64,000 nucleotides of DNA from JAKQIM01 sp029557965 (GTDB lineage: Bacteria; Chloroflexota; Anaerolineae; Anaerolineales; UBA4823): the NCBI GenBank assembly GCA_035341015.1, contig DAOQUL010000011.1, forward strand, positions 1 through 64,000, given 5' to 3'. This document shows, one piece after another, positions 7,961-15,966 of the stretch. Under the pieces are notes generated by a model. The model worked only from the letters and a program-made list of their open reading frames with translations. It searched no databases and was not told where the DNA came from. Made by a program: the position numbers and the translations under genes. Each line of letters opens with the position of its first letter. Position 1 is the stretch's first letter.

Positions 7961-8748
7961 GCCAAAACCTCTGCATGGATTTCTTGCTGAAACCGCTGCG
8001 GGCTTTTGCCAAAGGCCGCAGCAAGCGCTTCTTCAAATGCTTTTCGCCCCCGGCGCTGCGATAAGAGCGCCCGCAGCAATTCGGGCTTGCTTTCATCAAT
8101 ATAACGGGTGAGCCAATAACCCCAGATATATTGAAGGATCAGGTCCTGCGGCTGATCAATCCTCAACCGCCGGGCCCTGTTGAGATCAGCGGGCTGAGGC
8201 ACTGCCGCCAGGCGATCCAACGTGTCTGGACGCACAATATGCCGCCCAAGGTAATGCTCCATGGCAAGGGTTGCCAGGCCCTCGTTCAACCAGGTGGGAA
8301 GCTTAAGATGCGCGGCAAAAGCATGCACCAGCTCATGGCAAGTGACTGTTTCAGTTTTTTCTTGGGCATCTCGATTGGAGAGAAAAAACTGCTGCCCCAG
8401 GCCGCGATTAGCCTTTTCGATCAGGTGCGGCGGCTTGATTCCCACCACGCAGCGGCGCCCAAAACGCAAAGCCATACCGCCGGCATGGGGCCAGATGGCA
8501 CGCCCCCGCCAGGCAAGCACAGGATAGGCGACGAAAAGATAGACCTTTGATAACCAGGGAGCTGAATGAAAGAGGAAACGCCGCCAAGAGGTGAGGACAT
8601 ACACGCGGCAGTCCCTGGGTGCCGGTAAGCCATAGCGCTGCTGGATCAACTGGACGCTTTTTTCACAGGCTGCACCGATCAGCCGGGCAGAGTCTTGCTC
8701 TTGAGGCTCGTAGTACAGATCCAGACCTACAATCCGCAATTGCTTCAT
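7948..8748 (-). CDS. Peptidase MA-like gluzincin metallopeptidase-family protein
   Basis: 266 residues. HELVH at 138-142 plus WLNEG at 153-157 (Glu156 as third zinc ligand) is the peptidase_MA-like pattern, where the second motif follows the first by about 14 residues. There is no convincing signal peptide; a hydrophobic stretch near 65-80 might associate with the membrane. The substrate is unknown. Upstream, TATACT ends 7 nt before the ATG and overlaps the divergent comEC -10. AAAGGG also lies in this spacer, so leaderless and Shine-Dalgarno initiation cannot be separated by eye. It is coupled to the small membrane protein at 7619-7960. Confidence 0.78.
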   Translation of the reverse strand: MKQLRIVGLDLYYEPQEQDSARLIGAACEKSVQLIQQRYGLPAPRDCRVYVLTSWRRFLFHSAPWLSKVYLFVAYPVLAWRGRAIWPHAGGMALRFGRRCVVGIKPPHLIEKANRGLGQQFFLSNRDAQEKTETVTCHELVHAFAAHLKLPTWLNEGLATLAMEHYLGRHIVRPDTLDRLAAVPQPADLNRARRLRIDQPQDLILQYIWGYWLTRYIDESKPELLRALLSQRRGRKAFEEALAAAFGKSPQRFQQEIHAEVLACFR

Positions 8749-8755
8749 ACCCTTT

Positions 8756-8763
8756 AGTATAAT
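8756..8763. promoter_or_regulatory. Overlapping divergent -10 boxes (peptidase / comEC)
   Basis: The 22-bp gap between the two start codons holds TATAAT on the plus strand (8758-8763) and TATACT on the minus strand (8761-8756). Each ends exactly 7 nt before its own start codon. No good -35 element is visible for either, so strength depends on other contacts. Polymerase can occupy only one at a time. Confidence 0.55.
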
Positions 8764-8770
8764 AGAAGCT

Positions 8771-11173
8771 GTGACACTGCGCTATCCCCTGCTGTATCTA
8801 TCTGTGGCCTTTGTGGTCGGGATCTTGCTGGGTTCACAGGTGAGCCTGCCAATCTTAGGATGGGTGGCGCTGGCTGCTGCTGTGCTCGGGGCGCGTATGC
8901 TGCAGCGCCGCATCAATCGGGCATCCAAAGAACACCGCCCGCCACCTCACCAAGACCGGTTGACTACGCGCATCAACACCTTCTTCCAACCCCTGCCCCT
9001 GGCAGTATTACTGGCAGCCGTTTGCCTGGGAGCGGCCCGCTTCCAGGCTGCTCAACCAGTCCACGAATCAGGATTTATCGGTTGGTATAACGACCTGGAA
9101 AGCAAGCTGATCGTAGAAGGTACGCTGATTGAGCCGCCGGATGAACGCGACCGCTACACCAACCTGCGCATCAAGGTAGACCGCCTGCGCTTAAGCTATG
9201 ACCTCGAATTTGTGCCCGTACACGGGTTGCTGTTGGCACGCCTCCCTGTCGGCGCAAACTGGCGTTACGGCGACCGGGTGCGCCTGGAAGGTCACCTGCA
9301 AACCCCGCCCGAATATCTTGAGTTCTCCTATCGAGAATACCTGGCTCGCCAGGGTGTGTACAGCTACATGCGTGATGCACACGCCTTCGTCCTGGGCCAC
9401 GACCAGGGCAGCCCCATCTTGACGGCAATTTACAACCTGCGCCAGCAAGCCCTTGAGCTGATCTACCGCCTCTATCCCGACCCCGAGGCATCCCTCATGG
9501 CAGGCATCCTGCTCGGCCTGCAAAACGGCATCCCGCAGGATGTCCAACAGGCCTTTCGGGATACCGGCACCAGCCACGTGATTGCCATCTCAGGCTTTAA
9601 TATCACCATCATCGCCGGTTTTCTGGCGGTCTTGTTCAGCCGTCTGTTGGGTGAGCGCCGCGGGGCGGTTGTGGCTGCGCTGGGGATTGGCTTCTATACA
9701 GTGCTGGTGGGTGCCAGTGCGGCAGTGGTGCGGGCAGCCCTGCTGGGTATGCTGACCCTGCTTGGACGCCAGGTGGGCCGCCGGCAGGTGGGCTTGAACA
9801 GCCTGGCCTTTGTTGCGGCAGTCATGGCCTTCTTCAGCCCCAGCGTATTATGGGATGTTGGCTTCCAGCTTTCTTTTGCCGCCACCCTGGGCTTGATGCT
9901 GTATGCGGCTCCCCTATCTGAGGCATTCAAACATTTCGCCGGACGTTGGCTGCCATCCACTGCTGTAGAACGCCTGGCAGGGCCGGTGGGTGCTTACATA
10001 CTCTTCACCCTGGCAGCCCAGGTCACCACCCTGCCAGTGATGGTCTATCACTTTGGCAGCCTATCGCTCACTGCGCTGATTGCCAACCCTATCATTCTTC
10101 CGGTCCAGCCGGCTGTGCTGATCTTGGGCGGGTTATCTACCCTGGCTGGGCTGGTCTTCCAGCCAGCCGGGCAGGTGCTGGCTTACCTGGCCTGGCCCTT
10201 TGTGGCTTTCACCATCCGGGTGGTGGAATGGCTGGCGGCTATGCCGGGCGGGGTGCTGGCGTTGGGCCAGGTGAGCCCGCCGCTGGTGATCGCTTTTTAT
10301 ACTGTGCTGCTGGGCCTGACCTTCATGCGCTCGCAAATGACCCAACTGTTGACGCGCTTGCAGCCCACCGTGATCCTGACCGGCCTGGTGTTGGCGGCGG
10401 CCCTGGCCTGGCGGGCGGCCCTGGCTGCCCCTGACGGCCTGCTGCACGTCACCATCCTGGATGTAGGCAGCGGAGAGGCCATCCTGGTGCAAACGCCAGA
10501 GGGCCGCAGCCTGCTGATCAACGGAGGGCCCAGCCCCAGCCAGCTTTCAGATGCCCTCGGGCGCCGCCTGCCGCTCTCGAACCGCGGCCTGGATTGGTTG
10601 GTCATTGCCGCGCCGCACGAGGAAGACACGGCTGCTCTGCCGCCTTTGTTGGCGCGCTTTACCCCCGATCACATTTGGTGGGCAGGCGCTACCCATGCCG
10701 CTTATGCCTCTCGCCGGGTGTGGGAAACCGCCCACCTGGCAGAAATCCCCTTTAACGCCATGCAGCCAGGCCAGGCTCTGCGCCTGGGCGGCGGCGCCAC
10801 ACTGCGCGCCCTGGCAGTGGGCACGCGCGGCGCGGTGATGCTCTTAGAATGGGATCAGTTCCGTTTACTGCTGCCCTGCGGCCTGGATCGTGCCGCCCTG
10901 GAAGACCTGCATGCCGGGCAAGATATCGGCCCGGTCACTGCTTTGCTGCTGGCCGAATCGGGTTACGCCCCGCTCAACCCGCCAGGCTGGATTGAGGCCT
11001 TGAATCCGCAGTTGATCTTGCTCAGCGTCTCGATCAGCGATCCCCAGGGCCTGCCCAACCGCGAGACCATCGAGGCCGCCGCGCCCTTCCCCACCCTGCG
11101 CACCGACCTGAACGGCTGGATCGAGCTATCGACAGACGGGCGGCAGTTATGGGTACGTGCCGAGAACCCTTGA
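8771..11173 (+). CDS. comEC: ComEC/Rec2-family DNA-uptake channel protein, degenerate MBL domain
   Basis: An 800-residue polytopic membrane protein that normally moves single-stranded DNA across the membrane in transformation. An N-terminal membrane pair and DUF4131/OB-like domain (~1-200) precede the competence domain with its GTSHVIAISGFN signature near 265-280 and about eight further membrane segments (to ~520). The C-terminal metallo-beta-lactamase-like domain (~545-795) has lost its hallmarks: DVGSGEAIL instead of DVGQGDA, INGG for IDGG, APHEED where HxHxDH should be, and PCG in place of TGD. The domain is therefore probably non-nucleolytic. GTG start; the -10 box ends 7 nt upstream. No other com genes are adjacent. 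Confidence 0.9.
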   Translation: MTLRYPLLYLSVAFVVGILLGSQVSLPILGWVALAAAVLGARMLQRRINRASKEHRPPPHQDRLTTRINTFFQPLPLAVLLAAVCLGAARFQAAQPVHESGFIGWYNDLESKLIVEGTLIEPPDERDRYTNLRIKVDRLRLSYDLEFVPVHGLLLARLPVGANWRYGDRVRLEGHLQTPPEYLEFSYREYLARQGVYSYMRDAHAFVLGHDQGSPILTAIYNLRQQALELIYRLYPDPEASLMAGILLGLQNGIPQDVQQAFRDTGTSHVIAISGFNITIIAGFLAVLFSRLLGERRGAVVAALGIGFYTVLVGASAAVVRAALLGMLTLLGRQVGRRQVGLNSLAFVAAVMAFFSPSVLWDVGFQLSFAATLGLMLYAAPLSEAFKHFAGRWLPSTAVERLAGPVGAYILFTLAAQVTTLPVMVYHFGSLSLTALIANPIILPVQPAVLILGGLSTLAGLVFQPAGQVLAYLAWPFVAFTIRVVEWLAAMPGGVLALGQVSPPLVIAFYTVLLGLTFMRSQMTQLLTRLQPTVILTGLVLAAALAWRAALAAPDGLLHVTILDVGSGEAILVQTPEGRSLLINGGPSPSQLSDALGRRLPLSNRGLDWLVIAAPHEEDTAALPPLLARFTPDHIWWAGATHAAYASRRVWETAHLAEIPFNAMQPGQALRLGGGATLRALAVGTRGAVMLLEWDQFRLLLPCGLDRAALEDLHAGQDIGPVTALLLAESGYAPLNPPGWIEALNPQLILLSVSISDPQGLPNRETIEAAAPFPTLRTDLNGWIELSTDGRQLWVRAENP

Positions 11174-11178
11174 TGGGT

Positions 11179-11218
11179 TTGGCGGCTCAAGCAGCTTTTT
11201 TCAATCGCAAGCCGCCAA
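11179..11218. terminator. Hairpin between convergent genes
   Basis: Perfect 9-bp arms (TTGGCGGCT at 11179-11187, AGCCGCCAA at 11210-11218) enclose a loop containing six Ts, at the comEC end facing the end of the minus-strand nucleotidyltransferase. It overlaps that gene's last codons. Plausible bidirectional terminator, but it lacks a classic U-tail after the stem. Confidence 0.45.
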
Positions 11219-12013
11219 GAATACATCCAGGCTGTCTAACAGCTTCTCCACCGCTTCGCCCACACCCCCATCCAGGTCGCCGGCTGCTTGCAGGGCAGCA
11301 TTCACCTGATCTGCCATCCCTTCGGGCAAGCGCGGGCAGTTGGCCTGCGTCCAGGCCAAGAGGCGTTTCTCGCCAGGGTGCAAGAGCCAGTTAGCCGCAA
11401 TGACCACGTCAAAATAGCTTGCCAGGAGTGCCGCCAGGCGGTGGTTCATGCTCACCAGGTCGCCGCGCTGCACAGCCTTCTGGATCTGGTGGGCATAAGC
11501 CGGGATGACACCGCGCAGCACAGCATGGTTGCGGTCGATGATGGCCCGCCGCAGAGCCTCAGGATAGGGCTGGCGGCTCTTTTGCTGTAAGGCCGCAAAC
11601 CAGCCATGCCGGTCAAACAGCAGGCTGGCCTGGCGGATGGTGTGCCAAAAACAGGTTGAATAGCCCAGGCTGGCCTGGTGCTGGGTCCATACCCGTTCAA
11701 GCTGCCCCTCGATCCAGGCTGGGTCCCAGAACATCACATCCACTTCGATGCCCGTCACCCCGTCAAACCACTCGTCGCCCAGGTCCCAAAAATTCAGATT
11801 CATATCCGCCCGCGGCGAACGCCGCTCAGATGCCAAAGCCTGCCGGGCGCTGAGGGGCGGTGGTTGGGCGGTGAACACGTACAGATCGATGTCCGATTTT
11901 GCATCGCCACTGCCGCCAGCCACCGATCCGCCCAATGCCACGGCTTGCACATCAGAGAAACCAGCATACCATTGCGCCAGTTCTTGCGCCAACTCGAAGT
12001 GTTTTGCTGTCAT
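11201..12013 (-). CDS. Nucleotidyltransferase-domain protein (minimal NTase fold)
   Basis: 270 residues. The N-terminal pol-beta-type nucleotidyltransferase motif reads GGSVAGGS...SDIDLYV, with metal-binding Asp41 and Asp43 and a further acidic residue in IEVDVMFWD. The remainder is helical and resembles DUF4037-type or antibiotic-NTase-like proteins that nucleotidylate small molecules or proteins. The substrate cannot be told. The frame is open to 12208, but the ATG at 12013 with AAAGGA 6 nt upstream puts the fold at the usual distance from the N-terminus; the upstream extension looks non-coding. It is divergent from the lyase gene and stands alone. Confidence 0.78.
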   Translation of the reverse strand: MTAKHFELAQELAQWYAGFSDVQAVALGGSVAGGSGDAKSDIDLYVFTAQPPPLSARQALASERRSPRADMNLNFWDLGDEWFDGVTGIEVDVMFWDPAWIEGQLERVWTQHQASLGYSTCFWHTIRQASLLFDRHGWFAALQQKSRQPYPEALRRAIIDRNHAVLRGVIPAYAHQIQKAVQRGDLVSMNHRLAALLASYFDVVIAANWLLHPGEKRLLAWTQANCPRLPEGMADQVNAALQAAGDLDGGVGEAVEKLLDSLDVFLAACD

Positions 12014-12185
12014 GCCAATTCCTTTCATTTTCTGCGCGGGAGCAATTAAAACAGATAACCCGGCCCTTGTCACGAGGAAAGTTATACAACACGGCACCCC
12101 AGGCCTCGTTTTTTGGCAGCCCCCCATCCAAGAATCGGTTACAATAAAGAAAAGGTTCTGTTTACCAATCTGGCATGAGGTGCCT

Positions 12186-13631
12186 ATGATCGAGCAGCCC
12201 ATCCGCATTGAACATGACTCACTCGGCGAAATATCCGTTCCGGCCGATGCGCTCTATGGAGCGCAAACCCAGCGGGCAGCCAATAATTTCCCCGTCTCTG
12301 GCATGCGCCCGTGGCGGGCATTCATCTGGTCCATGGGCATCATCAAGCGCGCTGCCGCCGAAGTGAACTACGACCTGGGGCTTTTGGATGCCGAACGCGC
12401 CGAGGTCATCATTGAGGCGGCGCAAGAGGTCACTGAGGGTCGGTGGGATGCCCACTTCATTGTAGATCCTTTCCAAGCAGGGGCCGGAACCAGCCACAAT
12501 ATGAATGTTAACGAGGTGATCGCCAACCGCGCATCCGAACTGCTGGGCGGGAACCTGGGCACTTACCACGTGAGCCCCAACGACCATGTCAACATGTCGC
12601 AATCGACCAACGATACCATCCCCGCCGCCATCCGCCTGGGCTGTTTGTGGCGGCTGGATGAGCTGCTGGAAACGATCGGCGACCTTGTGGTGAGCCTGCG
12701 CGAGAAGGCCGAAGAATTTGACGATGTGATCAAATCGGGGCGCACCCACCTGCAAGATGCAGTCCCCGTGCGCCTGGGCCAGGAATTCAGCGCCTATGCC
12801 AGCGCCATCGAGCGCGATGGTATGCGCATCCGCCGCGCCGCCGAAGGGCTGCGCCGCCTGGGGATCGGCGGTACCGCCGTGGGCAGTGGGTTGAATGCCC
12901 ATCCCGAATACCATGCCCGCATGGTACAGAGGCTGTCAGACCTGACCGGGTTTGAATTGTACGAGTCAGATAACCTATTCGAATCAATGCAATCCATGGC
13001 CGATGCTGCCGATTTCTCAGCCGCGCTGCGCGTCCTGGCCATCACCCTGACACGCATTGCCAATGACTTCCGCCTGCTGTCTTCTAGCTGCCTGGCTGAG
13101 CTCGAACTGCCGCCGGTGCAGCCCGGCTCGAGCTCGATGCCCGGCAAGATCAACCCGGTAATGGCCGAGATGCTGAACATGGCCATGTTCCATGTGCAGG
13201 GCTGCGACCTGACGGTCTCGCTGGCGGCCCAGGCCGGGCAGCTCGAACTGAACGTGATGATGCCGGTCATTGCCCACAACTTGTTTGAGATGATGCAGGT
13301 GATGATCGGCGCCCTGCGCGCTTTTACCGAGAGATGCGTCTGCGGCCTGCAGGCCAACCGGGCCCAGGCCAAGGCCTGGCTGGCGAACAACCCCATCGTG
13401 GTCACGGCATTGATCCCGCTGATCGGCTATACGGCTGGGGCAGCCCTGGTGCAAGAAGCCCAGGCCCGCGCCCTGACCATTCGCCAGGTGGCGGTCGAAA
13501 AAGCTGCCGGCGGCGGGTTGAAGCACCTGTCTGGTGAAGGCAGCGTTACCCCAGCAGAGATTGAGGCCGCGCTCGACGACCTGCACCACCTGACCGAAGG
13601 CGGCAGGGCCGGTGCGATATCTGGTGATTGA
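12186..13631 (+). CDS. Aspartase/fumarase superfamily lyase, probably aspartate ammonia-lyase
   Basis: A 481-residue class II fumarase/aspartase family enzyme. It carries the QSTNDTIP block, GRTHLQDAVP (catalytic base region) and the flexible signature loop GSSSMPGKIN. After this loop the sequence NPVMAEMLN and AGQLELNVM.PV reads more like bacterial aspartases (Asp to fumarate + NH3) than FumC (fumarate to malate), so I favour aspartase; fumarate hydratase remains possible. Start at 12186 with GAGG 5 nt upstream. The frame is open upstream but the extra sequence is intergenic in character. A TACAAT near 12140-12145 could be its -10. Cytosolic homotetramer in the family. Confidence 0.85.
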   Translation: MIEQPIRIEHDSLGEISVPADALYGAQTQRAANNFPVSGMRPWRAFIWSMGIIKRAAAEVNYDLGLLDAERAEVIIEAAQEVTEGRWDAHFIVDPFQAGAGTSHNMNVNEVIANRASELLGGNLGTYHVSPNDHVNMSQSTNDTIPAAIRLGCLWRLDELLETIGDLVVSLREKAEEFDDVIKSGRTHLQDAVPVRLGQEFSAYASAIERDGMRIRRAAEGLRRLGIGGTAVGSGLNAHPEYHARMVQRLSDLTGFELYESDNLFESMQSMADAADFSAALRVLAITLTRIANDFRLLSSSCLAELELPPVQPGSSSMPGKINPVMAEMLNMAMFHVQGCDLTVSLAAQAGQLELNVMMPVIAHNLFEMMQVMIGALRAFTERCVCGLQANRAQAKAWLANNPIVVTALIPLIGYTAGAALVQEAQARALTIRQVAVEKAAGGGLKHLSGEGSVTPAEIEAALDDLHHLTEGGRAGAISGD

Positions 13632-13659
13632 ACATAATTAATGAAGGGAGTTTATTATA

Positions 13660-14775
13660 ATGAATGATCCTGCCATGCCCTTGAATCTAAACCTTGCCAG
13701 CCGCGAAGAACTGCTGGCCATCTCGGGCGTCAATTCTACCCTGGCTGACCGCATTCTGGAGGCCCGCCCCTTTGCAAACCTGGAAGATCTCCAACAAGTC
13801 AAAGGCATTGGCCCACGTCTGTATGAACGAATTGCAGCATTTGTGACCGTTTCGCCAACAGAGATCCCTGCCGTGCTGACAGAAGCAGAAGAACCTGCGA
13901 TGGCGCAGGCGGATGCGGTAGTTGACGAGATTGTCGTGCCGGGAGAGACGGCCGCGCCGGTCATCGAGCAGCCAGCCCCTGAGGCCGAGGCACACCTAGA
14001 GGCCCTGCCATCGATCTTTGAGCAGCCGGTTGCTGAGGTCGAGGCACTGCCGGAAGCCCTGCCTCCGGTCATTGAACAGCCGGCCCCGCACACCGAGCCG
14101 GATCCCGCCGGAACACGAACCGTCCCCACCCCGCCAGCCTCTGGAAACCGGCCTGCCCCGGCCTATGTGACCCGCGGGCAAGCCTTGTGGATGATGATCG
14201 GAAGCGCTGCACTCTCGTTCTTATTGGCCTTTGGCGGCGTCTTGCTCTTGCTGGGGCTGCTCAACGGCGGGCTGCGCTTCGCACGCCCGGCAGATATCGA
14301 ACAGCTTGCCGGCCAGGTTGAAACGTTGAACACCAACGCCAGCGACTTGAAAACCAGCCTGGACACACTCGGCACCACCCTGGGCACACTGACCAGCGAG
14401 GTAGATACACTCAGCACCGAGGTCGAAACCCTGGATACCCGCCTGGAAGCCCTGGACGGGCCCGAAGGCCAGGTGACGCAGTTGGGCGAGGCAGTGACGG
14501 ATGTAGAAACCGGCATGGAAACCTGGGAGTTGAAACTGGATGCCTTCAGCCTGACGGTAGATGACCTGGCAGGTCAGGTGGAGAGCTTAAGTACCCAAGC
14601 CGAGACGCTCTCGCTGCAAGTGGATGCCCTCCTCACGCGCACTGGCCGCTTCCAGGCATTTCTAGATGGCCTGACCAGCTTGTTGGGCACCCTGATGATC
14701 CCCGAAGACGCACCCATAAACACCAGCACGCCCGAACCGCTCCCGCCCAATTCGCTGCCATACCCAACCCCTTAA
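13660..14775 (+). CDS. HhH (ComEA-like) domain protein with TM segment and coiled coil
   Basis: A 371-residue protein of unusual order. Two helix-hairpin-helix motifs at ~5-65 (LNLASREELLAISGV; LQQVKGIGPRLYERI) resemble the DNA-binding ComEA/T2SK module. A Glu/Pro/Ala-rich linker (~70-170) with repeated VIEQPAPE-like units follows, then a transmembrane helix (~177-200), then a long Leu/Thr-rich coiled coil (~215-330) and a Pro-rich tail. Known ComEA has the membrane anchor first and HhH outside; here HhH would be cytoplasmic if the coiled coil is outside. It may tether DNA or act as an envelope-spanning rod. GGGAG lies about 9 nt before the ATG. Confidence 0.75.
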   Translation: MNDPAMPLNLNLASREELLAISGVNSTLADRILEARPFANLEDLQQVKGIGPRLYERIAAFVTVSPTEIPAVLTEAEEPAMAQADAVVDEIVVPGETAAPVIEQPAPEAEAHLEALPSIFEQPVAEVEALPEALPPVIEQPAPHTEPDPAGTRTVPTPPASGNRPAPAYVTRGQALWMMIGSAALSFLLAFGGVLLLLGLLNGGLRFARPADIEQLAGQVETLNTNASDLKTSLDTLGTTLGTLTSEVDTLSTEVETLDTRLEALDGPEGQVTQLGEAVTDVETGMETWELKLDAFSLTVDDLAGQVESLSTQAETLSLQVDALLTRTGRFQAFLDGLTSLLGTLMIPEDAPINTSTPEPLPPNSLPYPTP

Positions 14776-14782
14776 CTATTAT

Positions 14783-14821
14783 GGGGGGTGTTTGTGCGGT
14801 TGTATCGCTCAAACACCCCCC
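14783..14821. terminator. Strong bidirectional hairpin terminator
   Basis: Perfect 12-bp arms (GGGGGGTGTTTG / CAAACACCCCCC) with a 15-nt loop lie between the convergent genes ending at 14775 and 14853. On the plus strand AAGCTTTT follows; the minus-strand side is only weakly U-rich. Confidence 0.7.
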
Positions 14822-14852
14822 AAGCTTTTCATCAAACGCCCAGAGCGCGAAC

Positions 14853-15953
14853 TCAATACCTTAGCACGGCGCCGATCTGGTCAAAGCCTGCAACCTGGGG
14901 CTCGTATTGGAGCACCTCAACATCACCCCCTGATTCCAGCACCTTGCGCACCGCCAGCTCAACCGCATCCACCACGCGCTCAAACCCTGCCCCACAGTAC
15001 GGACAAGTTGGCGCTGAGTTAGCGGTCATAAACCCACAGCCCTGGCAGCGGTAGCCGGGGGCGCGGTAACCATCCTGGAAGACCAGCATCTGCACCCGGT
15101 TATCGTGCACTGCCGCCAGAGTCTGATCCAGGCCCACCACACCACCCCGGCCTTTGGCAGAAGTGGTCACCACCTTCTCAACAACCTCGGTCTCCTCACG
15201 CATTTCTGCTTGCTGGCCAACCTGCAAAGCGCGCGCCAGCACTTCATCCTTATTGGCCATCATACTCATGGGGAAGGTGCCCACGACCAGGCTCTGCCAA
15301 TTTTTGGGCAGCAGCCCGCGCAGCAGGGCCACGTTATCATCAGTACCACCAATCAAAAGCCGGCGCACATTATGCTCAGCAAAGAAGTGGACGGCCATTT
15401 CAGCCACATCCTTCATATTGCGCTCCACCAGCCCATCGGCGTTGGCATGTTGTTCTGAGCTCCCGCCGCGGCGGCCCGGCACAGCCGATGCACCGCCGCT
15501 TTTGGTATGGCGCACCGCTTCGCCCAGGTGGCCTTCTTGCTCGATCAATTCGCCGAGATGGAACAAGAAGACGCGCGCCCCTTGCTTATCGACCAGCACT
15601 ACCCCATACCCACCGTAAAAATCCCACACATTTGCCAGCGGCTTGACATGCGGCTGCGTGTCGATGCGCACCCGGCTGCGCACCGGCACAGCCAGCGGGT
15701 AAGCCTTGAAGAAACCATCGGCCGCACAAGAGAAAATGGCCACGCTGCGGCCAGACCACTCAAACTCACGCTGGACATATTGCTCTACAGCCTCAACATC
15801 CTCAGGCAGATCAATGTCCTTCAACATACTGCGCAGGTGAAGCCTGTACACATCTGCATTCCCCTGAGAAGGGTCGGTGTTCAAGTAGACGCTCAAGACG
15901 CGAGTCTTCGACTTGTACTCGAGCAGCTCGTGCAAGTTCGTGTCGGTCAACAT
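14853..15953 (-). CDS. Bacterial eRF1-like (baeRF) protein with C-terminal zinc ribbon
   Basis: 366 residues resembling the archaeal/eukaryotic release-factor-1 fold: an N-terminal domain opening LTDTNLHELLEYKSKTRVLS, a middle RNase-H-like domain (DFYGGYGVVLVDKQGARVF...), and a C-terminal L7Ae-like domain with a CxxC...CxxC zinc ribbon (CQGCG, CPYCG near 300-322). Where eRF1 has its peptide-releasing GGQ loop this protein has GRRGGSSEQ, so GGQ is replaced by GGS. The family may act in ribosome rescue or stress, but its function is unproven. An AAAGGAGA ribosome site precedes the start. It lies 13 nt after the DnaJ-like gene, same operon. Confidence 0.75.
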   Translation of the reverse strand: MLTDTNLHELLEYKSKTRVLSVYLNTDPSQGNADVYRLHLRSMLKDIDLPEDVEAVEQYVQREFEWSGRSVAIFSCAADGFFKAYPLAVPVRSRVRIDTQPHVKPLANVWDFYGGYGVVLVDKQGARVFLFHLGELIEQEGHLGEAVRHTKSGGASAVPGRRGGSSEQHANADGLVERNMKDVAEMAVHFFAEHNVRRLLIGGTDDNVALLRGLLPKNWQSLVVGTFPMSMMANKDEVLARALQVGQQAEMREETEVVEKVVTTSAKGRGGVVGLDQTLAAVHDNRVQMLVFQDGYRAPGYRCQGCGFMTANSAPTCPYCGAGFERVVDAVELAVRKVLESGGDVEVLQYEPQVAGFDQIGAVLRY

Positions 15954-15966
15954 CCTATTCTCCTTT

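Noticed and set aside
11748..12185. Upstream extension of the lyase reading frame
   Set aside because: It lies antisense to the nucleotidyltransferase gene and in the intergenic gap; the family start and ribosome site are at 12186.
14290..14640. Apparent tandem DNA repeats in the HhH/coiled-coil gene
   Set aside because: The repetition follows Leu/Thr heptads of the coiled coil at protein level; the DNA units vary in sequence and length, so this is not a DNA repeat array.
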